A stretch of 15,761 nt of DNA from an uncultured Oscillospiraceae bacterium (GTDB lineage: Bacteria > Bacillota > Clostridia > Oscillospirales > Oscillospiraceae), in contig CAJUFJ010000068.1 of NCBI GenBank assembly GCA_910585815.1, positions 1-15,761 of the forward strand, given 5' to 3'. How positions within the stretch are numbered: the stretch's first letter is position 1; every line of letters starts with the position of its first letter. The translations under genes were made by a program, and so were the position numbers. Shown piece after piece: positions 6,594-13,175 of the stretch. Under the pieces are notes generated by a model. That model saw nothing but the letters and a program-made list of their open reading frames with translations. It did not search any database and had not been told where the DNA came from.

Positions 6594-7808
6594 TTAGTTT
6601 ACCTCCCCGGTCAGCGCGGCCTGGATGCAGGTGTCCAGGTCACGGATGATAAAGTTGATGCCCCGGCGGCGGGGATAGTAGGCGCACTTGGGGGATTCGG
6701 TAATGCCCGTCTTGCCCTTGAGGTAGTGCCAACAGGGCTGGTCGGGGCAGGTGTCGGGAATGAGTTCCGCTCCCGCGGCGGCCAGGACGTCGGCCACGCC
6801 CATACGCCCGGCCATCTGGCTGGCGTGGCTGGACACCAGGATGTACATGGGGACGGCCAGCTTCTTGCCCTCGATATGTTTGGCGATGTACATGGTCTCC
6901 TCCAGGGTGAAGTGGGGGCAGCCAAACATGGCAAAGTCGATCTTGCCGTTGGGAATGTTGTCGCTGAAGGTCTCCTCAAATTCCTTCAGGTCCCGGTCGG
7001 TGATTGTCACCTCATACCTGGGCTTCTTATGGCCCAGGGCGGTCTCCAGGTCGGGCGCCTCGGGGGTAAAGCCCACAATGTGATACATGCCATAGGCCCC
7101 GGAGGTGTTCAGCTGAGCGCCCAGGTTGCGCAGGGCCTCGGGGGTGATAACCTTGGGCAGGCCGGTAAACACGGGGATGCCCTCGCCGATCTTGTCGCCC
7201 ATCATGCCCAGCAGGTGGTACTCATAGGCGGACTTCATGTCGGCCTCCACATGGACCACAATATCGCCCTTCCGGTTCTCGTCCAGCAGCAGGCCGTACT
7301 CGGGCACATACCCGGTAACGGCGGCGCACAGGGCGCTGTTGGCGCTCTCCCGGTTGGAGCGGGCACCCCAGACGGCGTTGACATAGGGGGTGGCGCTGGA
7401 CTCGGAGAAGGCGCACACCTCGCCGAAATTGGGCACGTTGGTGGCGATGTAAGGGGTGCAGTTGTAGGACAGGACCGCCCCCAGCCCCCGGTAGGCGGCG
7501 TCGGTGCGGCGCATGTGGTCGGCGTCCGCCTCCTCCACAGGGTGGGCGCACTGGCCGGTGAAGTGGCCCAGGCAGAAGCCGGGGTTGACGGTGGGGGCCA
7601 CCCGGCAGTGGGCCCCGGCCTTCAGCAGCTTCTCGGCGAACCACAGGTCGCCGGCCTGGTTGCTCAGCGCCACGTGGGCCCGCTTGATGGGGACCATCCG
7701 CGGGGCGTCGAAGCACTCGCCGATACCGACCTGGATCTTCATGGCGTAGGCGGCGCCTTCACCAAACTTGCCGTCCAGCATGGCCTGCTGGTCTTGGTTT
7801 AAAATCAT
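6594..7808 (-). CDS. Aconitase X catalytic subunit (DUF521 family dehydratase)
   Basis: 404 residues, full length for the family. It matches the aconitase X large subunit throughout: residues 76-90 (NPGFCLGHFTGQCAHP), 114-120 (SYNCTPY), 124-131, 136-160 (SESSATPYVNAVWGARSNRE), 294-300 (MFGCPHF), 352-360 and 372-380. Candidate Fe-S ligands are C117, C297 and C354, since aconitase X binds its cluster with three cysteines; C79, C87, C359 and C375 are also present. The family removes water from hydroxylated carboxylates. AAAGGAGG sits eight bases before the ATG. The gene lies 51 bases after the LarA-like gene and directly before the swivel subunit, so all three should be on one transcript. The substrate cannot be read from sequence; cis-3-hydroxyproline is one option, but no proline-pathway genes are nearby. 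Confidence 0.88.
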   Translation of the reverse strand: MILNQDQQAMLDGKFGEGAAYAMKIQVGIGECFDAPRMVPIKRAHVALSNQAGDLWFAEKLLKAGAHCRVAPTVNPGFCLGHFTGQCAHPVEEADADHMRRTDAAYRGLGAVLSYNCTPYIATNVPNFGEVCAFSESSATPYVNAVWGARSNRESANSALCAAVTGYVPEYGLLLDENRKGDIVVHVEADMKSAYEYHLLGMMGDKIGEGIPVFTGLPKVITPEALRNLGAQLNTSGAYGMYHIVGFTPEAPDLETALGHKKPRYEVTITDRDLKEFEETFSDNIPNGKIDFAMFGCPHFTLEETMYIAKHIEGKKLAVPMYILVSSHASQMAGRMGVADVLAAAGAELIPDTCPDQPCWHYLKGKTGITESPKCAYYPRRRGINFIIRDLDTCIQAALTGEVN

Positions 7809-7859
7809 AGCGTTGTCCTCCTTTATATTTTGATATTTATCTCGTTCTGGAGAGGGAGA

Positions 7860-9095
7860 TCATTCCTCCACCAGGGAGAGCCTGGGGTCGGCGGCCACAT
7901 CGGGGAGCAGGGCCTGAGAGACTTCGATGTATTCCAGATGCAGGGTGTTCTGGATGCGGATGAGCTTGGGATTGTCCCGGTCGATGCCCCGGCAGCACTT
8001 CAGGGCCACCCGGACAGCGGTCTCCTCGTCCTCCACCGTACAGGGGACGCTGGCATCGATCAGACAGTTGCAGGCGATAGCGTTGGCGTACATGGCCTCC
8101 AGGTCCAGCTGTTCCGCCACGTGCCTGGTGATTACGTCAAAGAGGCCCACGCCGATGCCGTTGCCGTGGCTGGCAGGCGTGATGCCGGTGAGCACCAGCT
8201 TCTGGTATTGGGGGATGGGCAGAACAAAGGTTTTCAGGGCTGAGCTCCGCCCTAAAATATTGGGGTCGAACCCTGCGCCGGATACGTCCTTCCCGATCTC
8301 CCTGCAAATGATAACGTCCGCCCGAGGCAGCATAATGCAGGGCATGTTCCGCTTGGCAATTTGGACCAGCTCCTTCTCCCGCCGGATCAGGTTCCTGGCC
8401 GGGACGGCCTCCACCGCGCAGGTCCGGTCGTAAGCGTTTTCCAGAATGGCAATCCCAAAGCCTACAGGGGCCTTTTCCAGAATAACGGACGCGGTCTCCT
8501 CAATGATAGCGGCGAAATGCTCCGGGTCCTCCTCGTGGACGGCGGAACAGCCCTTATGGTTGCCCAAGCCAATAACCAGCATCTTGCACAGGCCGCTCTG
8601 GAGCGGCCCCACAAAGTCGGTGTGCAGCTTGACCCGGTTAATGGGAACAATCAGGTCGGCCTCGAAGGCGGCCCGGTCGAACCAGATGGGCTGTCCGTTG
8701 GCGCAGTGGCCCAGATGGATGGTGTCCACCGTGGTGACCACCGGGACCCCTAGCTTCTCCTCTGTGATCCCGTAGCCGGCCAGCACCTCTCGCTGCCCCT
8801 CCTGCGTGCCGCCGCCGTGGCTGCCCATGGCGGAGACAATGAAGGGGTCTGCGCCCAGCTCCTTCAGACAGGTCAGGGTGGTCTCCACCACCGTGTACAG
8901 GTCCCGGATTCCCCGGCTGCCAACGCCTACGGCCACCCGGGCGCCTGGACTTACCAGAGAGGCTACCTCTGGACGGCTCAGCTGGGCGCGTACTGCGCCG
9001 GCTGTATCCTCCAGGCAGACGCTGTCAAACTGCTGCCGTACCCGGTACATCTTAGGCAGGGGGCGGGCCAGGTCCTCCTTCAGTAAAATAGGCAC
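7860..9095 (-). CDS. LarA-family nickel-pincer-dependent isomerase (racemase/epimerase)
   Basis: 411 residues from a GTG at 9095, chosen because GAGAGGAG lies seven bases upstream. A longer in-frame reading from 9200 would begin inside the -35 box and is rejected. The LarA-fold residues are all visible: H93 (AMGSHGGGT), H158 (NRVKLHTDF), K171 (SGLCKM) and H187 (AVH). The 16-residue spacing between K171 and H187 equals that between the cofactor lysine and nickel-binding histidine of lactate racemase. The family moves a hydride at the carbon bearing the hydroxyl, inverting 2-hydroxy acids, with a nickel pincer nucleotide made by LarB, LarC and LarE, none of which is encoded here. This divergent branch has no substrate I can name. 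As first gene before aconitase X, it likely supplies the correct stereoisomer for dehydration. Confidence 0.82.
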   Translation of the reverse strand: MPILLKEDLARPLPKMYRVRQQFDSVCLEDTAGAVRAQLSRPEVASLVSPGARVAVGVGSRGIRDLYTVVETTLTCLKELGADPFIVSAMGSHGGGTQEGQREVLAGYGITEEKLGVPVVTTVDTIHLGHCANGQPIWFDRAAFEADLIVPINRVKLHTDFVGPLQSGLCKMLVIGLGNHKGCSAVHEEDPEHFAAIIEETASVILEKAPVGFGIAILENAYDRTCAVEAVPARNLIRREKELVQIAKRNMPCIMLPRADVIICREIGKDVSGAGFDPNILGRSSALKTFVLPIPQYQKLVLTGITPASHGNGIGVGLFDVITRHVAEQLDLEAMYANAIACNCLIDASVPCTVEDEETAVRVALKCCRGIDRDNPKLIRIQNTLHLEYIEVSQALLPDVAADPRLSLVEE

Positions 9096-9143
9096 AGACA
9101 GTCTCCTCTCTATCCCGCGAATGAAAATCTGCGGCTTTTTAGT

Positions 9144-9162
9144 TGTATACAGGTTGCATACA
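9144..9162. promoter_or_regulatory. Candidate operator for the GntR regulator
   Basis: TGTATAC (9144-9150), five bases, then GCATACA (9156-9162) form an imperfect dyad matching at six of seven positions. It lies just downstream of the expected transcription start of the LarA/AcnX operon, where a repressor would block transcription. Assignment to the GntR protein is inferred from operon context. Confidence 0.45.
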
Positions 9163-9171
9163 TCTTTGGTT

Positions 9172-9200
9172 ATTGTACAGTTATTCGCGCTTTTTGTCAA
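9172..9200 (-). promoter_or_regulatory. Near-consensus promoter of the LarA/AcnX operon
   Basis: On the minus strand, TTGACA (9195-9200) and TACAAT (9172-9177) are separated by exactly 17 bases. The transcript would have a leader of about 70 bases before the GTG start at 9095. Confidence 0.85.
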
Positions 9201-9228
9201 TATATATTTGTTTTTATAAATTAGCTGC

Positions 9229-9268
9229 GGCGGTGGAGGGCAGCATGGTGTCAGGGCCTTCCACCGCC
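9229..9268 (-). terminator. Stem-loop after the Gfo/Idh/MocA gene, possible terminator
   Basis: GGCGGTGGA (9229-9237) and TCCACCGCC (9260-9268) pair perfectly over 9 bp. The hairpin lies about 20 bases past the dehydrogenase stop on the minus strand. No clear T-run follows directly, so termination is only likely. Confidence 0.4.
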
Positions 9269-9287
9269 CAAAGCCGTCTTGTGTCCG

Positions 9288-10274
9288 CTACCCCTGCTCC
9301 TCGGGGTAGACCACGCCCCACTCCCGGCGCAGGGCGGTCATGATCTTCATTACGTCCACGGTATAGGGCAGCAGCATGTCCCCCTCCCCGGCGGCGGCAC
9401 GCTCCAGGTCCTCGATCTCATACCGCAGGGCGTCGGCGGTGCAGCCCGCCTTGACGGTCTCCCGGGCACCGGTGGCTGCGTCCACAATGACGCACTCCTC
9501 CGCCCGGGGGTAGTCGTCAATCTCGATATAGCCCTTCTCGCAGGAGATCACCGCCCGCTTGGGCAGCTTGGAGTGGAGGGACAGGGTGATATTGGTCATC
9601 TGCCCCTGGGGGTTCATCATCAGGATGCCGGCGGTCTCGTCCACGCCGGTGGGGGCCGGACGGACAAAGGACTTCACCTGGTCGGGGGAGGATTCCAGAA
9701 ACAGCCGGGCCAGGGACAGGGCGTACACCCCGATATCCAGCGCCGCGCCGCCGGCCAGGGCGGGGTTGAAGAAACGGTTTGTCATGTCGTAGGGCTTGAG
9801 GCTGCCAAAGCTGGCCTGAATCAGGTTCACCTTTCCCAGCGCCCCGGACTCCAGCCGCTCCCGCAGCAGGCGGTAGAGGGGCATGTGGTAGATGGTCATG
9901 GCCTCGGCCAGCACCAGCCTCCTCTCCCGGGCCAGCCGGACTGCCCGGTCCAGCTCGCCGCTGTTGAGGGTGATGGCCTTCTCGCACAGCACATGCTTGC
10001 CGTGGGACAGAGCCTCCTCTATAAACGCGATATGGGAGTTGTGGGCGGTGGCGATGTAGATGGCGTCGATGTCCGGGTCGGTGAACATCTCGCGGAGGTC
10101 CTTGTAAACCTTGGGGATTCCATATTTTTGGGCGAAGGCCTCTGCCTTCTCCGGGGTGCGGTTGCCCACGGCGGACAGCTTACGGCCGCCCCGGGCCAGG
10201 GTGGCGGCCATCTCGTTGGCGATGCCTCCCGCGCCCAGCACCGCCCAGCGCAGCGGATTGTTCTGTTGTTCCAT
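9288..10274 (-). CDS. Gfo/Idh/MocA-family NAD(P)-dependent oxidoreductase
   Basis: 328 residues, usual length. Residues 8-37 are the Rossmann nucleotide-binding start (LRWAVLGAGGIA, then a strand ending SAVGNR). Residues 70-81 (DAIYIATAHNSH) and CEKA at 97-100 carry the conserved catalytic lysine K99; most members have Pro after EK, here it is Ala. Residues 175-184 (GGAALDIGVY) hold the Asp of the C-terminal catalytic set, which in many members is D-x3-H; here the position four on is Tyr, as in dimeric dihydrodiol dehydrogenase-like branches. These enzymes oxidise or reduce sugars, inositols or related compounds. AAAGGA lies about eight bases before the ATG. It follows the same strand as the LarA operon but is upstream of that operon's promoter, so it is probably a separate unit. 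Substrate unknown. Confidence 0.88.
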   Translation of the reverse strand: MEQQNNPLRWAVLGAGGIANEMAATLARGGRKLSAVGNRTPEKAEAFAQKYGIPKVYKDLREMFTDPDIDAIYIATAHNSHIAFIEEALSHGKHVLCEKAITLNSGELDRAVRLARERRLVLAEAMTIYHMPLYRLLRERLESGALGKVNLIQASFGSLKPYDMTNRFFNPALAGGAALDIGVYALSLARLFLESSPDQVKSFVRPAPTGVDETAGILMMNPQGQMTNITLSLHSKLPKRAVISCEKGYIEIDDYPRAEECVIVDAATGARETVKAGCTADALRYEIEDLERAAAGEGDMLLPYTVDVMKIMTALRREWGVVYPEEQG

Positions 10275-10382
10275 AGTTTCTGTTCCTTTCCTTGTAATCG
10301 GATACGTTCAGTTTACCACAGCCCGGCCCCGGCTTCAAGCCTGGAGTTCGGCCTCAGGCGGTGTCCCCCGTCCCCCGCAGGG

Positions 10383-10546
10383 CAAAGCCTTCCACCCTCA
10401 GGGGGGAAGGTGCCCCCGCAGGGGGCGGATGAGGGGGCGGGGCGGGGACGCTGTCCTTTACGATAAGGGGCGATAACCTCGCCGCACCCTCATCCGTCAT
10501 CCGCTTCGCGGATGCCACCTTCCCCCTGGAAGGGGGAAGGCTTTTG
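10383..10546. repeat. REP/MITE-like imperfect palindrome, about 165 bp
   Basis: The left arm (10383-10435) contains CAAAGCCTTCC, AGGGGGGAAGGTG and GGGGGCGGATGAGGG. The right arm (10487-10546), read on the other strand, gives CAAAAGCCTTCC, AGGGGGAAGGTGGCATCCGC and CGGATGAGGG in the same order. About 50 bases separate the arms. Smaller hairpins lie within each arm (for example CCGCTTCGCGG). I recall closely similar intergenic palindromes at high copy in Oscillospiraceae. It fills most of the 435-base gap between the dehydrogenase and the aminotransferase and has no coding sign. Confidence 0.8.
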
Positions 10547-10597
10547 GGCGCGTTCCCCTCCCTTTTGCATATTTCGCAACAAAATCTTTCAGGTCTC

Positions 10598-10626
10598 TTG
10601 CTTTCCCCGGCGCGGTCGATTATAAT
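10598..10626 (+). promoter_or_regulatory. Promoter of the aminotransferase gene
   Basis: TTGCTT (10598-10603) and a perfect TATAAT (10621-10626) are 17 bases apart, with the start codon 84 bases downstream of the -10 box. Confidence 0.75.
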
Positions 10627-10710
10627 GGCTTACCAGAAGCACGGCTTGCGGAAATCGCCCCATGTCCGGCTTTTCAGGACGAATTTTTGATGGATAGAAG
10701 GAGACCGCAC

Positions 10711-11985
10711 ATGAAACAGTATCAGGAAATGACCCGAGAGGAGCTCCAGGCCCAGCGGGAACAGCTGGAGCAGGCCTACGCCCGTCTGCAAGCCAAGGGG
10801 CTGAAGCTGAACATGGCCCGGGGCAAGCCGGGGGCCGATCAGCTGGAGCTCTCCCTGCCCATGCTGGACGCCCTCAACTCTGGGAGCGACTGCCACGACG
10901 CCAGCGGCCTGGACTGCCGCAACTATGGCGAGCTGCTGGGCATCCCCGAGGCCCGGAAGCTCTTTGGCGAATATATGGGCGTGACCCCCGAGGAGACCAT
11001 CGTGGTGGGCTCCGCCTCCCTCACCTTTATGTATGACTGCATGGCCCGGGCCATGCTGCTGGGCGTGCTGGGGGGCGAAAAGCCCTGGTGCAGATATGAC
11101 AAGGTAAAATTCCTCTGCCCTGTCCCGGGCTACGACCGGCACTTTACCATCTGCGAGACCCTGGGCATTGAGATGATCAACATCCCCCTCACCGAGTGGG
11201 GCCCGGACATGGACCTGGTGGAGAAGCTGGTTTCTGAGGACGAGACCGTCAAGGGCATCTGGTGCGTGCCCAAGTACACCAACCCCCTGGGCGGCTCCTA
11301 CTCCGACGAGGCGGTGCGCCGTCTGGCCGCCCTCAAGCCCGCCGCCAAAGACTTCCGCATCTTCTGGGACAACGCCTACGCCGCCCACTACGTCTATGAG
11401 GACACCCCCCTGCTCAACATTCTGGAGGAGTGCAAGGCGGCGGGCAATCCCGACATGGTCTATATGTTCGGCTCCACCTCCAAGATTTCCTTCCCCGGGG
11501 CGGGGGTGGCCTTCTTCGCCGCCTCCAAGGCCAACGTGGACTTCACCGCCAAGCAGCTGGACGCCCAGGCCATCAGCTGGGACAAGCTGAACATGCTGCG
11601 CCACGTGCGTTTCTTTAAGGACCTGGACGGAATCAGGGCCCAGATGGACAGACATGCCGCCATCCTCCGGCCCAAGTTTGATGCGGTGCTGTCCACCCTG
11701 GAGCGCGAGGTCGGCTCCACCGGGGCAGGCGCCTGGGTGAAGCCCAAGGGGGGGTATTTCGTCACCTATATGGCCCCCGGCTGCGCCAAGCGGATTGTTC
11801 AGCTGTGTAAGGAGGCCGGCGTGGTCCTCACCGACGCCGGCGCCACCCACCCCTACCACAAGGACCCGGAGGACAGCTATATCCGCATCGCCCCCTCCTT
11901 CCCCTCCCCCGCCGAGCTGGCCCAGGCCATGGAGGTCTTCTGCACCGCCGCTAACCTGGCCGCTGTGGAGAAGCTGCTGGGATAA
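10711..11985 (+). CDS. PLP-dependent aminotransferase, aspartate aminotransferase subgroup Ic
   Basis: 424 residues from the ATG at 10711, supported by AAGGAG seven bases upstream; an in-frame ATG at 10687 lacks such a site. The start (LNMARGKPGADQLELS, residues 33-48) is typical of the Ic class. PLP-site residues of fold type I are visible: N191 (YTNPLG), D220 and Y223 (FWDNAYAAH), and K258 (GSTSKISFPGAG), which forms the Schiff base. IRIAPSFPS near the C-terminus carries the carboxylate-binding Arg. It should transfer amino groups between aspartate or a similar amino acid and 2-oxoglutarate in the cytoplasm; exact specificity is not readable. It stands alone with its own promoter and a strong terminator, so it is monocistronic. 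Confidence 0.9.
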   Translation: MKQYQEMTREELQAQREQLEQAYARLQAKGLKLNMARGKPGADQLELSLPMLDALNSGSDCHDASGLDCRNYGELLGIPEARKLFGEYMGVTPEETIVVGSASLTFMYDCMARAMLLGVLGGEKPWCRYDKVKFLCPVPGYDRHFTICETLGIEMINIPLTEWGPDMDLVEKLVSEDETVKGIWCVPKYTNPLGGSYSDEAVRRLAALKPAAKDFRIFWDNAYAAHYVYEDTPLLNILEECKAAGNPDMVYMFGSTSKISFPGAGVAFFAASKANVDFTAKQLDAQAISWDKLNMLRHVRFFKDLDGIRAQMDRHAAILRPKFDAVLSTLEREVGSTGAGAWVKPKGGYFVTYMAPGCAKRIVQLCKEAGVVLTDAGATHPYHKDPEDSYIRIAPSFPSPAELAQAMEVFCTAANLAAVEKLLG

Positions 11986-12001
11986 GCCTGAAAATACAGA
12001 G

Positions 12002-12031
12002 ACAGGATGGGCACGGCCCATCCTGTTTTTT
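12002..12031 (+). terminator. Strong rho-independent terminator after the aminotransferase
   Basis: ACAGGATGGGC (12002-12012), loop ACG, GCCCATCCTGT (12016-12026) form a perfect 11-bp stem followed by T6. The T-run overlaps the stop codon (12030-12032) of the convergent regulator gene. Confidence 0.93.
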
Positions 12032-12773
12032 ACCCCTTTCGATACTCCCGGGGAAGCTGGTGGAAAACCGACTTGAAGGCGGCGGTGAACCGGCTCTGGC
12101 TGTCGTAGCCCACCGCCCGGGCCACCTCCGCCACGCTCCAGCCGGTCTCCCGTAGCAGCTGGGCGGCCCGCTCCATGCGGTGCGCCTTGATGTGGGCCGC
12201 GATGGACACGCCGTATACCTCTTTAAAAGTGTTTTTCAGGGTGGTGGGGTTCATATGGTACTGCCGGGACAGCTCCTCGATGGTGGTCTTCCGGTCCAGC
12301 TGGGCCAGCAGCTGGTCATGGACCCGGCGGACCAGCTCCACCTGTTCCGCCCGGTACTCCTCCACCTGGTTCAGCGGGACCAGCCGCGCCGGAGGGGGCG
12401 GCTCCAGCGCCGCCTGACGGGGGCAGGCAATCTCCATCACCTGCTCGGTCATCTGGTGCAGCAGGCGGCTCTCCCCGGTGTCCGCCGCCCGGTAGTAGAC
12501 CTCCTTACCCACCCGGCGGCTGCAAATCAGCCCACCGCTTTTCAGCGCCTTCAGGTGGTGGGACACCGCCGGGCTGGACATGCCCATCAGGGCGGAGAGA
12601 TTCACCACGCACTCCTCACAGTGGCACAGCAGCCAGAACACCCGGATCCGGGTGGGGTCCCCCAGCTGGCGGAAAACCTCCGCCACCCGCTGAAACCGCT
12701 CAATGTCCCCCAGCCGGGCCCGGAGCGCCGCCGGCTCCGTCCCGTGGCTGTGGGGCAGCTTCAGGTCGTCCAC
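12030..12773 (-). CDS. ArsR-AraC fusion regulator, probable metal sensor
   Basis: 247 residues from a GTG at 12773 with a G-rich AAGGGGGG site upstream. Residues 27-97 are an ArsR/SmtB winged helix (FRQLGDPTRIRVFWLL, then MSSPAVSHHLKALKSGGLICSRRVGKEVYY). In the helix that precedes recognition, C50, C52 and C55 (CHCEEC) sit where CadC-type sensors bind soft metals (ELCVCDL). H106 and E110 in the next helix resemble an alpha-5 site. Residues 143-245 are an AraC-type double helix-turn-helix (TIEELSRQYHMNPTTLKNTF, then SVAEVARAVGYDSQSRFTAAF). A normal ArsR protein is about 100-120 residues, so this is a true two-domain fusion. It is divergent from the HMA/ATPase operon and most likely represses it until Cd, Zn or Pb binds. 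How the AraC part contributes is unknown. Confidence 0.85.
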   Translation of the reverse strand: MDDLKLPHSHGTEPAALRARLGDIERFQRVAEVFRQLGDPTRIRVFWLLCHCEECVVNLSALMGMSSPAVSHHLKALKSGGLICSRRVGKEVYYRAADTGESRLLHQMTEQVMEIACPRQAALEPPPPARLVPLNQVEEYRAEQVELVRRVHDQLLAQLDRKTTIEELSRQYHMNPTTLKNTFKEVYGVSIAAHIKAHRMERAAQLLRETGWSVAEVARAVGYDSQSRFTAAFKSVFHQLPREYRKG

Positions 12774-12842
12774 ACCGTTGCCCCCCCTTTCGCTCGTTTG
12801 GAAATACTTTTCGCCCGTTTGGCAGAGAGACCACTCAGGGCG

Positions 12843-12871
12843 TTGACTTGCGTCTCCGGCCGTATTATACT
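12843..12871 (+). promoter_or_regulatory. Promoter of the metal-efflux operon
   Basis: TTGACT (12843-12848) and TATACT (12866-12871) are 17 bases apart. The -10 box is wrapped in a small dyad, CCGTA (12860-12864) and TACGG (12871-12875), which could add a second protein-binding site. Confidence 0.85.
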
Positions 12872-12880
12872 ACGGACGCA

Positions 12881-12904
12881 ATGATTAAACAAGTGCTTAA
12901 TCAT
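12881..12904. promoter_or_regulatory. Dyad operator downstream of the metal-efflux promoter
   Basis: ATGATTAA (12881-12888) and TTAATCAT (12897-12904) are a perfect 8-bp inverted repeat with an 8-base spacer. It begins about ten bases past the -10 box, over the early transcribed region. AT-rich dyads of this layout are typical ArsR/SmtB-family operators, so the divergent regulator is the probable ligand. Confidence 0.75.
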
Positions 12905-12941
12905 AAAATTCTTGCCGAAAAAGGAAAGGAGCGCGTTTTTT

Positions 12942-13160
12942 ATGAAAAAGACCTATAAGATCGAGGTAGACTGTGCCAACTGTGCCAATCTGATGGAGGA
13001 GGCCGCCCGGAAGACCGCCGGCGTTCAGAGCGCCGTGGTCAACTTCATGACACAGAAGCTGATTGTGGAGTTTGCCGAGGGCCAGGAGCCCGGAGCGGTG
13101 ATGGCTGCGGTGCAGAAGGCCTGCAAAAAGGTGGAGCCCGACTGCGAGATTTTCCTCTAA
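12942..13160 (+). CDS. Stand-alone HMA heavy-metal-binding protein
   Basis: 72 residues from the ATG at 12942, supported by AAGGAG ten bases upstream. This is one heavy-metal-associated (HMA) ferredoxin-like domain with the metal-binding DCANC (C11, C14) loop; Asp before the first Cys is typical of domains attached to Zn/Cd/Pb ATPases rather than copper ones. C61 and C68 lie near the end. The P-type ATPase begins 15 bases downstream and lacks its own HMA domain, so this small cytoplasmic protein probably does the job of the missing N-terminal domain, passing metal to the pump or tuning its activity. Confidence 0.9.
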   Translation: MKKTYKIEVDCANCANLMEEAARKTAGVQSAVVNFMTQKLIVEFAEGQEPGAVMAAVQKACKKVEPDCEIFL

Positions 13161-13175
13161 GGGGGTGGCGTTCCC

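Noticed and set aside
6726..7802. Long plus-strand frame of 358 codons
   Set aside because: Antisense to the aconitase X large subunit, low-complexity Gly/Val/His composition, no ribosome site.
9096..9200. A longer N-terminus for the LarA-like protein starting with TTG at 9200
   Set aside because: The TTG is the start of the -35 box; the extra 35 residues lie in the promoter and leader, and GTG at 9095 has a good ribosome site.
9279..10466. Long plus-strand frame of 395 codons
   Set aside because: Antisense to the Gfo/Idh/MocA gene and running into the palindromic repeat; composition is that of a GC-rich shadow.
10383..10546. CRISPR array or riboswitch
   Set aside because: There are only two inverted arms, no direct repeats with regular spacers, and no known riboswitch core; an inverted-repeat element explains it.
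10630..12021. Long minus-strand frame of 463 codons
   Set aside because: Antisense to the aminotransferase, which has a promoter, ribosome site, family match and terminator.
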